Source of the DNA: Singulisphaera sp. GP187
Lineage (GTDB): Bacteria; Planctomycetota; Phycisphaerae; Phycisphaerales; SM1A02
Assembly: GCA_945869475.1 (NCBI GenBank)
Contig: CAMBOV010000001.1
Span: 409,193 to 473,192 of the forward strand
Reading direction: 5' to 3'
Length of the DNA stretch: 64,000 bases
Part shown: positions 51,986-60,178 of the stretch, piece by piece
Layout of the letters: the number at the start of each line of letters is the position of its first letter
How positions within the stretch are numbered: position 1 is the first letter of the stretch
The notes under the pieces: generated by a model
What the model was told of the DNA's origin: nothing
The model's input: the letters and a program-made list of their open reading frames with translations, nothing else
Database searches by the model: none
Translations under genes and position numbers: made by a program

Positions 51986-53155
51986 TCAACTCATCATTCG
52001 CCGAAGGACACTCAGTCCTTCGGCGAGTTTTGTTTCAGGCGCGGCGAAGCTGATGCGAATGTGCGTGTCGCGCGCGCTGAAGACGCCGCCAGGAACGACA
52101 ATGAGCCGCTCTGCAACCGCGCGTTCTGCGAACTGTGTTCCAGTGAGTCCAATGCGCTGTGGAATCTCGATGAACGCGTAGAACGCTCCTTGCGAGACAG
52201 TGACATTCGTGAGATCGCTCAGTGCGTTGACCACCATGTCGCGGCGCAGCACATAGCGCGCGATTATTGGTGAGAGGTCGACGTCGAAGCACGCGATCGC
52301 TGCCGCTTGCAGCGGCGTCGGCGCACAGACGAACAAGTACTGCTGCAATTTCGCCATCTGCTGAATGAGTGACTTTGGACCCGCGCCATATCCGAGGCGC
52401 CATCCCGTGCAGCCGTAACTTTTTCCGAATCCGCGCACGAGCAGCAGCGACGATGAAAATCTCGCTGGGCTCGGACAGCGCCCGCCATCGAGCGCCTCAG
52501 GAAAAGTGAACGCGTCGTAAATCTCATCCGAGACGAGCAGAATTCCGTGTGCATCACACAGTTCGACAATCGCCTTGAGTTCGCTGCTCGTCAGCACGAC
52601 GCCGCAGGGATTACTGGGACTGTCGATGATCACCATCTTCGTTCGTGGGGTGATGAGCGGCGCGATGCGCTCTGCGGTCATCCGAAAATCTGGGTAGGTG
52701 TCGCACAAAACCACCTTGCCACCCGCCACCTTTACAAATTGCGGATAGGCCACGAAAAACGGATCGGGCAGAATGACTTCGTCGCCATCTTCGATGATGG
52801 CGAGCACCGCGAGCACGAGTGCGCCGGTCGTTCCTGCGGTCACGATGAGATCGCACTGTTCACTCGGCGTCCATCCCACGTCTTTGGTGAGATGGCTCCA
52901 GATCGCAGTGCGCAACTCGGGTAGTCCCTGCGTGAGGGAGTACCCGTTGCGGTTCTCTTCGATGGCCTTGATCGCCGCCTGCTTGATGCGGTCATCAACT
53001 GGAAAATCTGGTTGCCCGATCGAGAGGTTGATCGGATCTTGAATCGATGCGCCCAATTCAAACGCTCGACGAATGCCTGAGGCATCGATCGACTTCACTC
53101 GCGGAGTGAAGAGTCGTTCCAGATTCAACTTCCCAGCAGTCTGGGAGGGAGTCAT
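51986..53155 (-). CDS. Class I/II aminotransferase (aspartate/alanine type)
   Basis: 389 residues, fold type I PLP enzyme. It has NLSIGQPDFPVDD, GYSLTQGLPELRTAI, SPSNPCGVVL with the PLP-binding Asn, SDEIYDAFTF with Asp/Tyr, and the Schiff-base Lys in GFGKSYGCTGWRLGY. The conserved C-terminal Arg is in THIRISFA. Substrate may be aspartate, alanine or a related amino acid. It follows the small basic protein gene by 2 bases. Confidence 0.93.
   Translation of the reverse strand: MTPSQTAGKLNLERLFTPRVKSIDASGIRRAFELGASIQDPINLSIGQPDFPVDDRIKQAAIKAIEENRNGYSLTQGLPELRTAIWSHLTKDVGWTPSEQCDLIVTAGTTGALVLAVLAIIEDGDEVILPDPFFVAYPQFVKVAGGKVVLCDTYPDFRMTAERIAPLITPRTKMVIIDSPSNPCGVVLTSSELKAIVELCDAHGILLVSDEIYDAFTFPEALDGGRCPSPARFSSSLLLVRGFGKSYGCTGWRLGYGAGPKSLIQQMAKLQQYLFVCAPTPLQAAAIACFDVDLSPIIARYVLRRDMVVNALSDLTNVTVSQGAFYAFIEIPQRIGLTGTQFAERAVAERLIVVPGGVFSARDTHIRISFAAPETKLAEGLSVLRRMMS
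51999..52036 (+). terminator. Terminator of the small lipoprotein gene, inside the convergent gene
   Basis: CGCCGAAGGA (51999-52008), 7-base loop, TCCTTCGGCG (52016-52025), then AGTTTTGTTTC. It lies 53 bases after the lipoprotein stop and within the coding 3' end of the minus-strand aminotransferase. Confidence 0.7.
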
Positions 53156-53157
53156 CC

Positions 53158-53460
53158 TTATTTCTTCTTGTCGCCGCCGGCCTTCGCACCAGCAGGAGCC
53201 TTCGCACCAGCCGCCGGCTTCGCGCCGCCCTTGGCATCAGCCTTGGCGGCATCAGCACCCGCTGCAGCAGGGTCCTTCTTCGGCTTCTTCGCGACTGCAG
53301 CCTTGATCGAGCGCACCTTTGGAAGGCAGAGCGCTGAGTTCTTGGCGTTGTCGAAGAGCGCGAGCTCGGTCAGTTTTGCGATGCGCTCGGTTCGTGTGAG
53401 AACGTTGCGGTGTTGATTGAGTGCGCCGGACTTTGATTTCAGACTTGGATGGATGCTCAT
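53158..53460 (-). CDS. Small basic protein of the planctomycete/verrucomicrobial type
   Basis: 100 residues. The N-terminal half (MSIHPSLKSKSGALNQHRNV, then LTRTERIAKL and LCLPKVRSIK) matches a short conserved basic protein family seen across Planctomycetes, Verrucomicrobia and Chlamydiae. Here it is followed by a species-specific Ala/Lys/Gly/Pro tail ending GGDKKK. Basic charge and wide conservation in the superphylum suggest RNA or ribosome association; this is inferred. It sits in a tight operon with the SPOR-like protein and the aminotransferase. Confidence 0.8.
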   Translation of the reverse strand: MSIHPSLKSKSGALNQHRNVLTRTERIAKLTELALFDNAKNSALCLPKVRSIKAAVAKKPKKDPAAAGADAAKADAKGGAKPAAGAKAPAGAKAGGDKKK

Positions 53461-53462
53461 GA

Positions 53463-54155
53463 CTAGCCTTTGAAAATTTTCGGATACGAATCGCGGAAGT
53501 CACCGTTGCCACGACCAAGCGCCTTCCACTTTGCGCCGACCGCTCTAATCTTTGCCTCCAATGCCTTCACTGGAGCGACCTCGCGACCCTCTCGCCCGTA
53601 GCCGGGCAAGACAATCACTTGGGACCGCGCATTATGACTCGGAACCGTGATCGCATCAAGTCCTTGACTGCGACAAAAGGCGACGACCTCGGCCGCGCCC
53701 TCGGGCCGGAGCCCATCGGCGAGAATGAAGTAGTTCAATCCAACCTGCCTTGGATCGCCCACGGGTGGTGGTCCAAGTGGCGAATCAAGTGGCGAATCAA
53801 GTGGCGAATCAAGTGACGCAGGAGCCGTTCTTCGAGGTTGCGGAGCAATTTCAGGGGAATCGATGCGTGGATTTGTCGAGCCCAGCTGGGCTGGTGCCGT
53901 CGGCTGAGAAAGCAGTGGATCGATCGTTCGAGTCGCCCCCTGTCGCGCCTGCGCGTCGGCCTGATCTGCTGCTGCAACTCCCGCGCGATATCCAAGAAAG
54001 TAGGTGCCCGTTGCAAACGCGAGCACGATCGCTGCCGCAATGAGTACGAAACCTAGCGGCACACGCATTGCGCGCGAGCCCATCGCATGCGGAAGCGCGG
54101 TGACTCCGTCTTTCGCACGGCGCGCTTCGTAGAGAGTTGGACCGCCTTTCGCCAT
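53463..54155 (-). CDS. Single-pass membrane protein with C-terminal SPOR-like domain
   Basis: 230 residues from ATG54155. One membrane helix at about 33-56 (VPLGFVLIAAAIVLAFATG), a Pro/Ser linker that includes a 12-base tandem repeat (LDSP x3), and a C-terminal alpha/beta region (NYFILADGLRPEGAAEVVAF ... SQVIVLPGYG) that resembles a SPOR fold. It ends in DFRDSYPKIFK. Role unknown; possibly envelope-related. Confidence 0.65.
   Translation of the reverse strand: MAKGGPTLYEARRAKDGVTALPHAMGSRAMRVPLGFVLIAAAIVLAFATGTYFLGYRAGVAAADQADAQARQGATRTIDPLLSQPTAPAQLGSTNPRIDSPEIAPQPRRTAPASLDSPLDSPLDSPLGPPPVGDPRQVGLNYFILADGLRPEGAAEVVAFCRSQGLDAITVPSHNARSQVIVLPGYGREGREVAPVKALEAKIRAVGAKWKALGRGNGDFRDSYPKIFKG
53775..53810. 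repeat. 12-base tandem repeat x3
   Basis: Three perfect copies of AAGTGGCGAATC (plus strand), encoding Leu-Asp-Ser-Pro repeats in the linker of the membrane protein. Confidence 0.95.
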
Positions 54156-54168
54156 GGCACGCAGGCTA

Positions 54169-54570
54169 TCACGCACTCGCGTCGGCACGCACGCCGATCA
54201 CACTCGCCATCGCGAATCCACCAGTGTGCGTGAGAGAGAGCATCCAGTTCGAGATTCCAAGGTCGCGCGCAACAATCGCCGCCCCTCCGCTCAAGACGAG
54301 CGTCGGTGCGCCCGTTGCCGTCGCGCAGACTTCGATGTCGGTCCAGGCCATCCCGGTGCTCATTCCTGTTCCGAGTGCCTTGAGAAGAGCCTCTTTCGCA
54401 GCAAATCGCGCACTCAATCGCTGCGCACACTGCACGCCGCCGGCGAGCGCATAGGCGCGTTCACCTGAGGTGAAGACCCGCTCGAGAAATCGATCGCCGT
54501 GCGCTGCGACCATCCCATCGATGCGTGCAACTTCAACGAGATCGATGCCGTGAGCGATGGGAGCCATCAT
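54169..54570 (-). CDS. acpS: Holo-[acyl-carrier-protein] synthase
   Basis: 133 residues. Transfers phosphopantetheine from CoA to ACP. GIDLVEVARIDGMVA with the metal-binding Asp, RVFTSGERAYA, and RLSARFAAKEALLKALGTG with the Glu/Lys pair are the family motifs; SLTHTGGFAMA ends it. The start overlaps the upstream TGA (ATGATG). Confidence 0.94.
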   Translation of the reverse strand: MMAPIAHGIDLVEVARIDGMVAAHGDRFLERVFTSGERAYALAGGVQCAQRLSARFAAKEALLKALGTGMSTGMAWTDIEVCATATGAPTLVLSGGAAIVARDLGISNWMLSLTHTGGFAMASVIGVRADASA

Positions 54571-55349
54571 TGTGGGTCTGCCATCCACCGCTTCAGTGTG
54601 AGTGCGAGTCCGAGGCGTGGGTCGGTCCACTGCCGCGCATCGGCGACTGGTGAGTGACGCAGCGGCAAGACTGCGAGTGACGCTGCATAGGTGAGCAAGT
54701 CGAGTCGCGACTCGTGCGGCTCATCGGGTGGACCGCGCATCCCCGATCGCAAGAGGTCGACGATTCGCGCGCTGACAACCTGCGAGCCGCATCGCGCGAC
54801 GACTTCGCTGAGATCTTTGCCTGCTGCGAGAAGTGTCGGCGGATCGATGCCCACTCCAAACGCGCTTGCAGCGTCGCCGGACCACCGCCCCATCGCCGCG
54901 TCGAGTCCGCAGTCGGCGATCCACACTCCTTCTCGTTGCGCACAGGCAGCGATCGCCTCGCGCACCTCGCGCAGTCGCACCTCGTTTTCTGGAGTGCTCT
55001 CTGGAAGTGCGAGCGTCACTGGACAGCGTCCGAGCGCCGCCGCGAGCGTCGTGCACTGCGAGACGGCGTCGACAGCGCGATCGACGAAGGCGGCGTCGAC
55101 GAAGTGCGATTGTGGAATCCACACATCGAATCCTGCGCACGAGAGACCGAGTCGTCGAAGGTGCGAGGCGAGTCCGCGGCGCCCGCTGAGGTCGAGATCT
55201 CGAGGACGAGTTCCCACGTGTGTCGCTGAGAGTTGTGCCGCGCGATATCCCATCTGCGACACGTCTTCGAGCGCTTGCGTAATTTCACCCGCGAGCGGCG
55301 CGATGGTCGCTGCGAGCGGCGGCAAATGTGTTGCGATGGGACTCGGCAC
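54567..55349 (-). CDS. Sugar phosphate isomerase/epimerase-like TIM barrel protein
   Basis: 260 residues with an AP-endonuclease-2 type barrel pattern: ALEDVSQMGYRAAQLSATHV, LRRLGLSCAGFDVWIP, AVDAVSQCTTLAAALGRCPV, GIDPPTLLAAG. Metal-ligand residues are less clear than in xylose isomerase-like enzymes, so catalysis is uncertain. Its stop overlaps acpS and it is divergent from nth. Confidence 0.75.
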   Translation of the reverse strand: MPSPIATHLPPLAATIAPLAGEITQALEDVSQMGYRAAQLSATHVGTRPRDLDLSGRRGLASHLRRLGLSCAGFDVWIPQSHFVDAAFVDRAVDAVSQCTTLAAALGRCPVTLALPESTPENEVRLREVREAIAACAQREGVWIADCGLDAAMGRWSGDAASAFGVGIDPPTLLAAGKDLSEVVARCGSQVVSARIVDLLRSGMRGPPDEPHESRLDLLTYAASLAVLPLRHSPVADARQWTDPRLGLALTLKRWMADPQ

Positions 55350-55372
55350 TCGGTGAGGCTATCGTCTCGCGG

Positions 55373-56152
55373 ATGGATGCTCTTCAGACACGCGCGTCAG
55401 GGTTGTGGCGCGCACTCGCCAAACGTTATCCCCACGCGCACTGCGCACTCGACTGGACGAAGCCACACGAACTTCTCATTGCGACGATTCTCTCCGCGCA
55501 GGCGACGGATGTCAGCGTCAACAAAGCGACTCCCGCGCTTTTCGCTGCCTTTGCGACCGTGCGCGCATTTTCACAGGCCGACGAAGCGCAGATCGAGCCC
55601 TATGTGAAGACGATCAATTTCTGGCGAATGAAGTCGAAGGCTGTCATCGAATCGATGCGGATGATCGAACGAGACTTTGGCGGAGAAGTTCCGCGCACGA
55701 TGAAGCAGCTCGTGAAGCTTCGTGGCGTTGCGCGAAAGACTGCAAACGTCGTGCTGGGGAATGCATTCGCGCTCAATGAGGGTGTCGTCGTCGACACGCA
55801 CGTCATGCGACTCGCGCAACGTTTCGGACTGACGAAACACACCGAGCCTCTCACGATTGAAAGTGATCTCATGAAACTCTGTGTGCGTCGCAGGTGGTGC
55901 CAGCTTTCGCATCTGCTCATCGCACATGGTCGCGCGGTGTGCAAGGCGCGTGGCAATACCTGCGCGAGCGACGCGATTTGTCAGAAGTACTGTTGCGAGG
56001 GAACCAAGACGGGAGTGAAGAAAGCGGCGAAGGCACGCCCGCGCGTCACTTCGCTGCCGCAGCCGAAGTCGACGCAGGCGCCGCCAGCGGCGCGTTTGGA
56101 TCGACGTCAACCGACTGCCACAGCGCCACGCCCATCCCGCCGAAAAGGCTGA
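55373..56152 (+). CDS. nth: Endonuclease III (DNA glycosylase/AP lyase), atypical cluster ligands
   Basis: 259 residues. Removes oxidised pyrimidines. The helix-hairpin-helix with catalytic Lys is in LRGVARKTANVVLGNAF, and the catalytic Asp in VVVDTHVMRLAQRF. The C-terminal cysteines read CKARGNTCASDAICQKYCC, which departs from the usual C-x6-C-x2-C-x5-C spacing of the 4Fe-4S site. A basic Pro/Lys tail follows. The last 107 bases overlap the convergent lipoprotein gene. Confidence 0.92.
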   Translation: MDALQTRASGLWRALAKRYPHAHCALDWTKPHELLIATILSAQATDVSVNKATPALFAAFATVRAFSQADEAQIEPYVKTINFWRMKSKAVIESMRMIERDFGGEVPRTMKQLVKLRGVARKTANVVLGNAFALNEGVVVDTHVMRLAQRFGLTKHTEPLTIESDLMKLCVRRRWCQLSHLLIAHGRAVCKARGNTCASDAICQKYCCEGTKTGVKKAAKARPRVTSLPQPKSTQAPPAARLDRRQPTATAPRPSRRKG

Positions 56153-57578
56153 CCCACGTCGCTCCGTCAAAGGTGCGACGGGGATAGATGTTCGTCACGG
56201 GACCTTGCAGGCGAAGCCGTCCAACTCGTTTCATCGCATTGCCAGTGAGTCGCCAGACATCGATCCCATCGTCGTTGCCGATCCACAAGTCATCTCCAAC
56301 GAGTGCGAGTGTTCGCGCGTGTGCCCCTTGTGGCATCTGAAGAATTTGGCGCATGCCTTTTCCTTCGACGACGACTCGCGATCCACTTTCGATTGTGTAT
56401 TCATCTCGGTCAGCACCTTCGATCGAGGCTGTGCCGAAGGAGCCAATCACCGTTGACGATGGCGGATTCACCGGGTTGATCGGATTCGCACTGAGTTCGC
56501 AACTGCCACCGGACATATAGAGCCAGTTTCCCTCGTCGCTTCCCGCCACGACGCGTCGTCCATCTGAGAGCACGCGCTGCAATCGTCCCGGCTCGCGCGT
56601 TGCCGCGAAGAACTCGTCCGCTTGACCTCGGCGATCCGCTTCGAATCGATAGAGCGAGCGACCGAAAGTTCCTGCAATTGCGAAGGTGTTTTCGTCGGCG
56701 AGATCGATGTCGATCGCGCCGCGAACACGAACTTCACGCATATCTGAGAGTGCACTCGGTTCAATCTTCCATGTCGTCGCTCCCGTTGGGGTGACTGCCC
56801 AGAGGCGTCCTGCAAGTTCACGAAGATAGCTCACGTTGCCCGTGATGACCTCGGCGGCAACCTCTTGCAACTCCGCATCGAGAATGCCGACTCGCGCCTT
56901 CTCTTTGCCTTGATAGACGAAACCGATCCAGTTGCTCGATCCAACATTTGAACTGAGCGGTTGCAAGTCAGTCGCGCGACCGATCGCCGATCCATCAGCG
57001 AGCGAGACGATTTCGCGGTTGCGGGTCGTGACGAGTCCGTGCGCGCTCGAGACGACGCGCCCGCAGACGGCGCTGCCTGCCAAGAAACGCTCGCCCGTAT
57101 CGAGACGGACGATTCCGCCGAGTCCACTCACGTAGAGCTCGTCACCGACGACCGAGATGCTTTCAGGGCGAATTCCAAGCGCCTTTTCGCCGATCGTCTC
57201 GATCACCATCAACGCGCGCGGATTTGTGATGTCAATGCGAATCACGGCGGTGCGGTCGAGAACGCCGATCAAGTCGCCACGAAAGGCGATGAGGTCAACG
57301 AGAGCTCCCGACTTTCCAACAGGCATGCAGGCGATTTCGTCGAGTTTGACGCCGGTAGATGGGACGAGCGAAAGCAGTGAACTGCCGTATGGGGCGAACC
57401 AGGTTCCGTCGCAGACGATGGTGCGCCAGTGGGTGCCGCCGACGGAGTGGCTCACTTGCAACTCTTTGGGCCGCTCATCGGCGCGTGCCACCGGGGTGTA
57501 GTCGGACATGCATCCGCCCGTGACTGCGAAGGCGATCGTGCCCATCACTTGTACTGCGCGCGACAAAAACGATCTCAT
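56046..57578 (-). CDS. Lipoprotein with beta-propeller-like repeats
   Basis: 510 residues from ATG57578. The signal peptide FLSRAVQVMGTIAFAVTGGC gives a lipobox at TGGC. The body has repeated short strands with Trp/Gly (DGTWFAPYGSSLLSL, GDELYVSGLGGIVRLDTG, GRLWAVTPTGATTW, GDDLWIGNDDGIDVWRL) like a WD/two-component-type propeller sensor domain. No enzymatic motif is seen. Its 3' end overlaps nth by 107 bases, tail to tail. Confidence 0.75.
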   Translation of the reverse strand: MRSFLSRAVQVMGTIAFAVTGGCMSDYTPVARADERPKELQVSHSVGGTHWRTIVCDGTWFAPYGSSLLSLVPSTGVKLDEIACMPVGKSGALVDLIAFRGDLIGVLDRTAVIRIDITNPRALMVIETIGEKALGIRPESISVVGDELYVSGLGGIVRLDTGERFLAGSAVCGRVVSSAHGLVTTRNREIVSLADGSAIGRATDLQPLSSNVGSSNWIGFVYQGKEKARVGILDAELQEVAAEVITGNVSYLRELAGRLWAVTPTGATTWKIEPSALSDMREVRVRGAIDIDLADENTFAIAGTFGRSLYRFEADRRGQADEFFAATREPGRLQRVLSDGRRVVAGSDEGNWLYMSGGSCELSANPINPVNPPSSTVIGSFGTASIEGADRDEYTIESGSRVVVEGKGMRQILQMPQGAHARTLALVGDDLWIGNDDGIDVWRLTGNAMKRVGRLRLQGPVTNIYPRRTFDGATWVSLFGGMGVALWQSVDVDPNAPLAAPASTSAAAAK

Positions 57579-57614
57579 CTTCAAAAGGTTAGCGCAGAGT
57601 GGTAGCCTGCGCCG

Positions 57615-57929
57615 ATGAGCCAAGGACGGATCGAACTGCTCCAAAAAATGCTTGACGCTGATCCGCTCGATGCCTTCTGCCGGTACGGGATGGCGCAGGA
57701 ATACCTCAAGGCGGGCGACACGGTCGCGGCGGTCATGTGGTTCGACAAGACCATCGAAGTTGATATCGATTACTGCTACGCCTACTACCACAAGGCACGC
57801 GCGCTGCAACTTGCGCAACGACTCGAAGAGGCCTGCCAATGTCTTCGCGTTGGGCTCGAACGCGCTCGCACCTCTGGCGATTCACACGCGATCAGCGAGA
57901 TCAGCTCATTTCTGGACGAACTGACATGA
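57615..57929 (+). CDS. TPR-repeat small protein
   Basis: 104 residues with about two tetratricopeptide repeats (DAFCRYGMAQEYLKAGDTVAA; YAYYHKARALQLAQRLEEA). Likely a protein-interaction adaptor; its partner is unknown. It is coupled to recX by ATGA. Confidence 0.8.
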   Translation: MSQGRIELLQKMLDADPLDAFCRYGMAQEYLKAGDTVAAVMWFDKTIEVDIDYCYAYYHKARALQLAQRLEEACQCLRVGLERARTSGDSHAISEISSFLDELT

Positions 57930-58576
57930 GCCGTCCCGCTGGCAAGACAATCGAGCGCATTGAGAGCGATGCGAAAGATCCGCGGTGGGCGAAGGTTTTT
58001 CTCGAAGGCACCGTTCGCGCAGCGGCGCGTTTGCCTCGTGAGTCACTCACTGAACTTCGCATCGCCGAGGGTGGTTCATGGACTCCAACACTCGCCAAGC
58101 GTGTGAGCCACTTTGTGATTCACCGAGATGCACGCGAGTGCGCGATGGGAGTGCTCGCCCGAAGCAGCCAGAATGCCACAACGATGGCGGCGCGACTCAC
58201 TCGCAAGGGATTTGAAGCGAGTGTCGTCGCGAAAACCCTCGTCGAGCTGAAAGCCGATGGATGGCTCAACGACGACACGCATGCGGCCGGGCGCGCAGAG
58301 AGTTTGACGCGGCAACGTCGCGGACTCTCACAAGAGTCTGTCGAGGGATTGCTCGAAGCCGAGGGCGTCGACACACAGCGAGCCTCGCGTGAATCGAAAC
58401 GCGTCGCGGGCACGGCGCAGGCGAAGCGGGCCGCACTCGAGATTGCGCGCAAGGCGATCGCGCAGCGCGGAAAGAAACCCGCGTACGCCGTGGCGGCAAC
58501 GTTGTCGCGTCGCGGGATGGATCGATCGATCATTGCAGCCGCACTTCGAAGTGAGGGATTTGACGTTGAAGAGTGA
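57926..58576 (+). CDS. recX: Regulatory protein RecX
   Basis: 216 residues from the ATG overlapping the TPR gene stop. RecX modulates RecA filaments. The three-helix repeats are visible: RDARECAMGVLARSSQNATT, LVELKADGWLNDDTHAAGRA, and a C-terminal YAVAATLSRRGMDRSIIAAAL. recA itself is not in the window, which is common for this arrangement. Confidence 0.85.
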   Translation: MSRPAGKTIERIESDAKDPRWAKVFLEGTVRAAARLPRESLTELRIAEGGSWTPTLAKRVSHFVIHRDARECAMGVLARSSQNATTMAARLTRKGFEASVVAKTLVELKADGWLNDDTHAAGRAESLTRQRRGLSQESVEGLLEAEGVDTQRASRESKRVAGTAQAKRAALEIARKAIAQRGKKPAYAVAATLSRRGMDRSIIAAALRSEGFDVEE

Positions 58577-59069
58577 GCGAGCCAGTGTGCGTGGCATTGT
58601 GAGTGCAGGCGCACTGCTGCTGCTGAGTGGATGCCGCAATGACACCAACACGCTGATTGGCGCGGGGGAGAATCCACTTTCTGCGCTGGTCAGCGACAGC
58701 GTGTCGGTGACCGACCCTGCGCAGGATCCGTTGGCAGCCATGCCGTCGTTGACGGGACTCGACCGAAGTCACTGGCCTCTGCTCACGGTCGCCGTTCCTC
58801 GCGGACAAGTCGAGACTAATGCGAACTACTTTGAGAGTCTGCATCTGGCCACCGGAGTGGCGCGAGATACGGGCTGCTATCCAACCTATGCAACGGCCCT
58901 CGAGGGAATTTCGACGAACGATTCGCTGCTGATCGAGGCGATCGTGCAACCCGTCTGGGTTCCGGTGATGTTGATCGCTGCGCCCATCCGCAGATATTCG
59001 GGCGAGAAGCCCTTCGACGCGCGCTACCCAACATCGGATTACGAGTTGACGCCGCGCGCGAAGAACTAA
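58566..59069 (+). CDS. Putative lipoprotein of unknown function
   Basis: 167 residues from TTG58566, preceded by GAGGGA at a 7-base distance, overlapping recX by 11 bases. GIVSAGALLLLSGC gives a lipobox ending at Cys. The mature part has no motif I recognise (a conserved-looking LHLATGVARDTGCYPTYATA segment with a single Cys). Function unknown. Confidence 0.65.
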   Translation: MKSERASVRGIVSAGALLLLSGCRNDTNTLIGAGENPLSALVSDSVSVTDPAQDPLAAMPSLTGLDRSHWPLLTVAVPRGQVETNANYFESLHLATGVARDTGCYPTYATALEGISTNDSLLIEAIVQPVWVPVMLIAAPIRRYSGEKPFDARYPTSDYELTPRAKN

Positions 59070-59077
59070 AGGACATC

Positions 59078-60178
59078 ATGACAACCCTTTTTTCACCGCT
59101 CGCTCTTGGAGCGATTCATACTCCCAATCGTGTTTTCATGGCGCCACTCACGCGCTGTCGAGCACCGGGGCATACTCCAAATGCGCTCATGGCGACGCAG
59201 TACGCACAGCGAGCCTCGGCAGGATTGATCATCGCCGAGGCGACGATGGCGATGGCGAACCAGAGTGCGTTCATCGCTGAGCCGGGCATCCACTCAGTCG
59301 AACAGATTGCGGGATGGCGCACCGTGACCGATGCCGTGCACGCGCGCGGAGGACGCATTGTGCTGCAGATTTGGCATGGCGGTCGCGCGTGCCATCCAGT
59401 GTTGAATGATGGAGCGCGAACGATTGCTCCCAGTGCGATTGCGATCACCTCATCGAAGTTCAATTCGCCAGAGGGGCCGGTCGATCACGCTGTTCCGCAC
59501 GCACTCCTTGAGGGAGAGATTCCCGCGATCGTCAATGGATTCAAGATCGCGGCGCTCAACGCGCGCACCGCTGGCTTTGACGGGGTCGAAGTGCATGGAG
59601 CCAACGGCTATTTGATCGACCAGTTTCTTCGCGATGGCACCAACAAACGCACCGACCGTTACGGCGGATCTGCCGCGAACCGTGCGCGGTTTCTGTGTGA
59701 GATTCTCACGGCGATCTGCAGCGCGTGGGAGCCAGGGCGCGTTGGACTGCGCATCTCACCTCTCAACAGTTCCAACCAGATGATCGACAGCGATCCCATT
59801 TCGACGTTTACGGCGCTCGCTGAGCGACTCAACGAGTTCAACCTCTCGTTTCTTCACGTCATGCGTGGAGATTTCGCGCAAGTGCAAGGCGGCGATGTGC
59901 TGAGTCCAATTCGCAAGGCTTTCAAGGGACCGATCGTCGCGAACATGGGATACACCCCCGATGAAGCGGAGCGCGCGGTCGCGGATGGTCTCGTCGACGC
60001 GGTCGCGTTTGGAAAAGCATTCCTCGCGAATCCAGATCTGCCCGAGCGCATCAGAGTCGGCAGCGCGCTGAACGAACCCGACGCCGCGACGATGTACGGC
60101 GGCGGCGCTGAGGGCTACACCGACTATCCGACGCTCGAGATGGCTGCAGGCGCCGCAGTCGGCGCGGAGCGAGCGTGA
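59078..60178 (+). CDS. Old yellow enzyme family NADH:flavin oxidoreductase
   Basis: 366 residues, with AAAGGA (59068-59073) upstream of the ATG. An FMN TIM barrel that reduces activated alkenes, nitro compounds or similar. Motifs: RVFMAPLTRCRA, LQIWHGGRAC, GFDGVEVHGANGYLIDQFLRDGTNKRTDRYGGS with the active-site HxxN pattern (His-Gly-Ala-Asn), and the phosphate-binding FGKAFLANPDLPER. Closest to the NemA/xenobiotic reductase branch. Its TGA overlaps the next ATG. Confidence 0.93.
   Translation: MTTLFSPLALGAIHTPNRVFMAPLTRCRAPGHTPNALMATQYAQRASAGLIIAEATMAMANQSAFIAEPGIHSVEQIAGWRTVTDAVHARGGRIVLQIWHGGRACHPVLNDGARTIAPSAIAITSSKFNSPEGPVDHAVPHALLEGEIPAIVNGFKIAALNARTAGFDGVEVHGANGYLIDQFLRDGTNKRTDRYGGSAANRARFLCEILTAICSAWEPGRVGLRISPLNSSNQMIDSDPISTFTALAERLNEFNLSFLHVMRGDFAQVQGGDVLSPIRKAFKGPIVANMGYTPDEAERAVADGLVDAVAFGKAFLANPDLPERIRVGSALNEPDAATMYGGGAEGYTDYPTLEMAAGAAVGAERA

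Noticed and set aside
58389..58565. Upstream part of the lipoprotein frame as a longer protein
   Set aside because: It lies wholly within recX; a ribosome-binding site and a proper lipoprotein signal begin at TTG58566.
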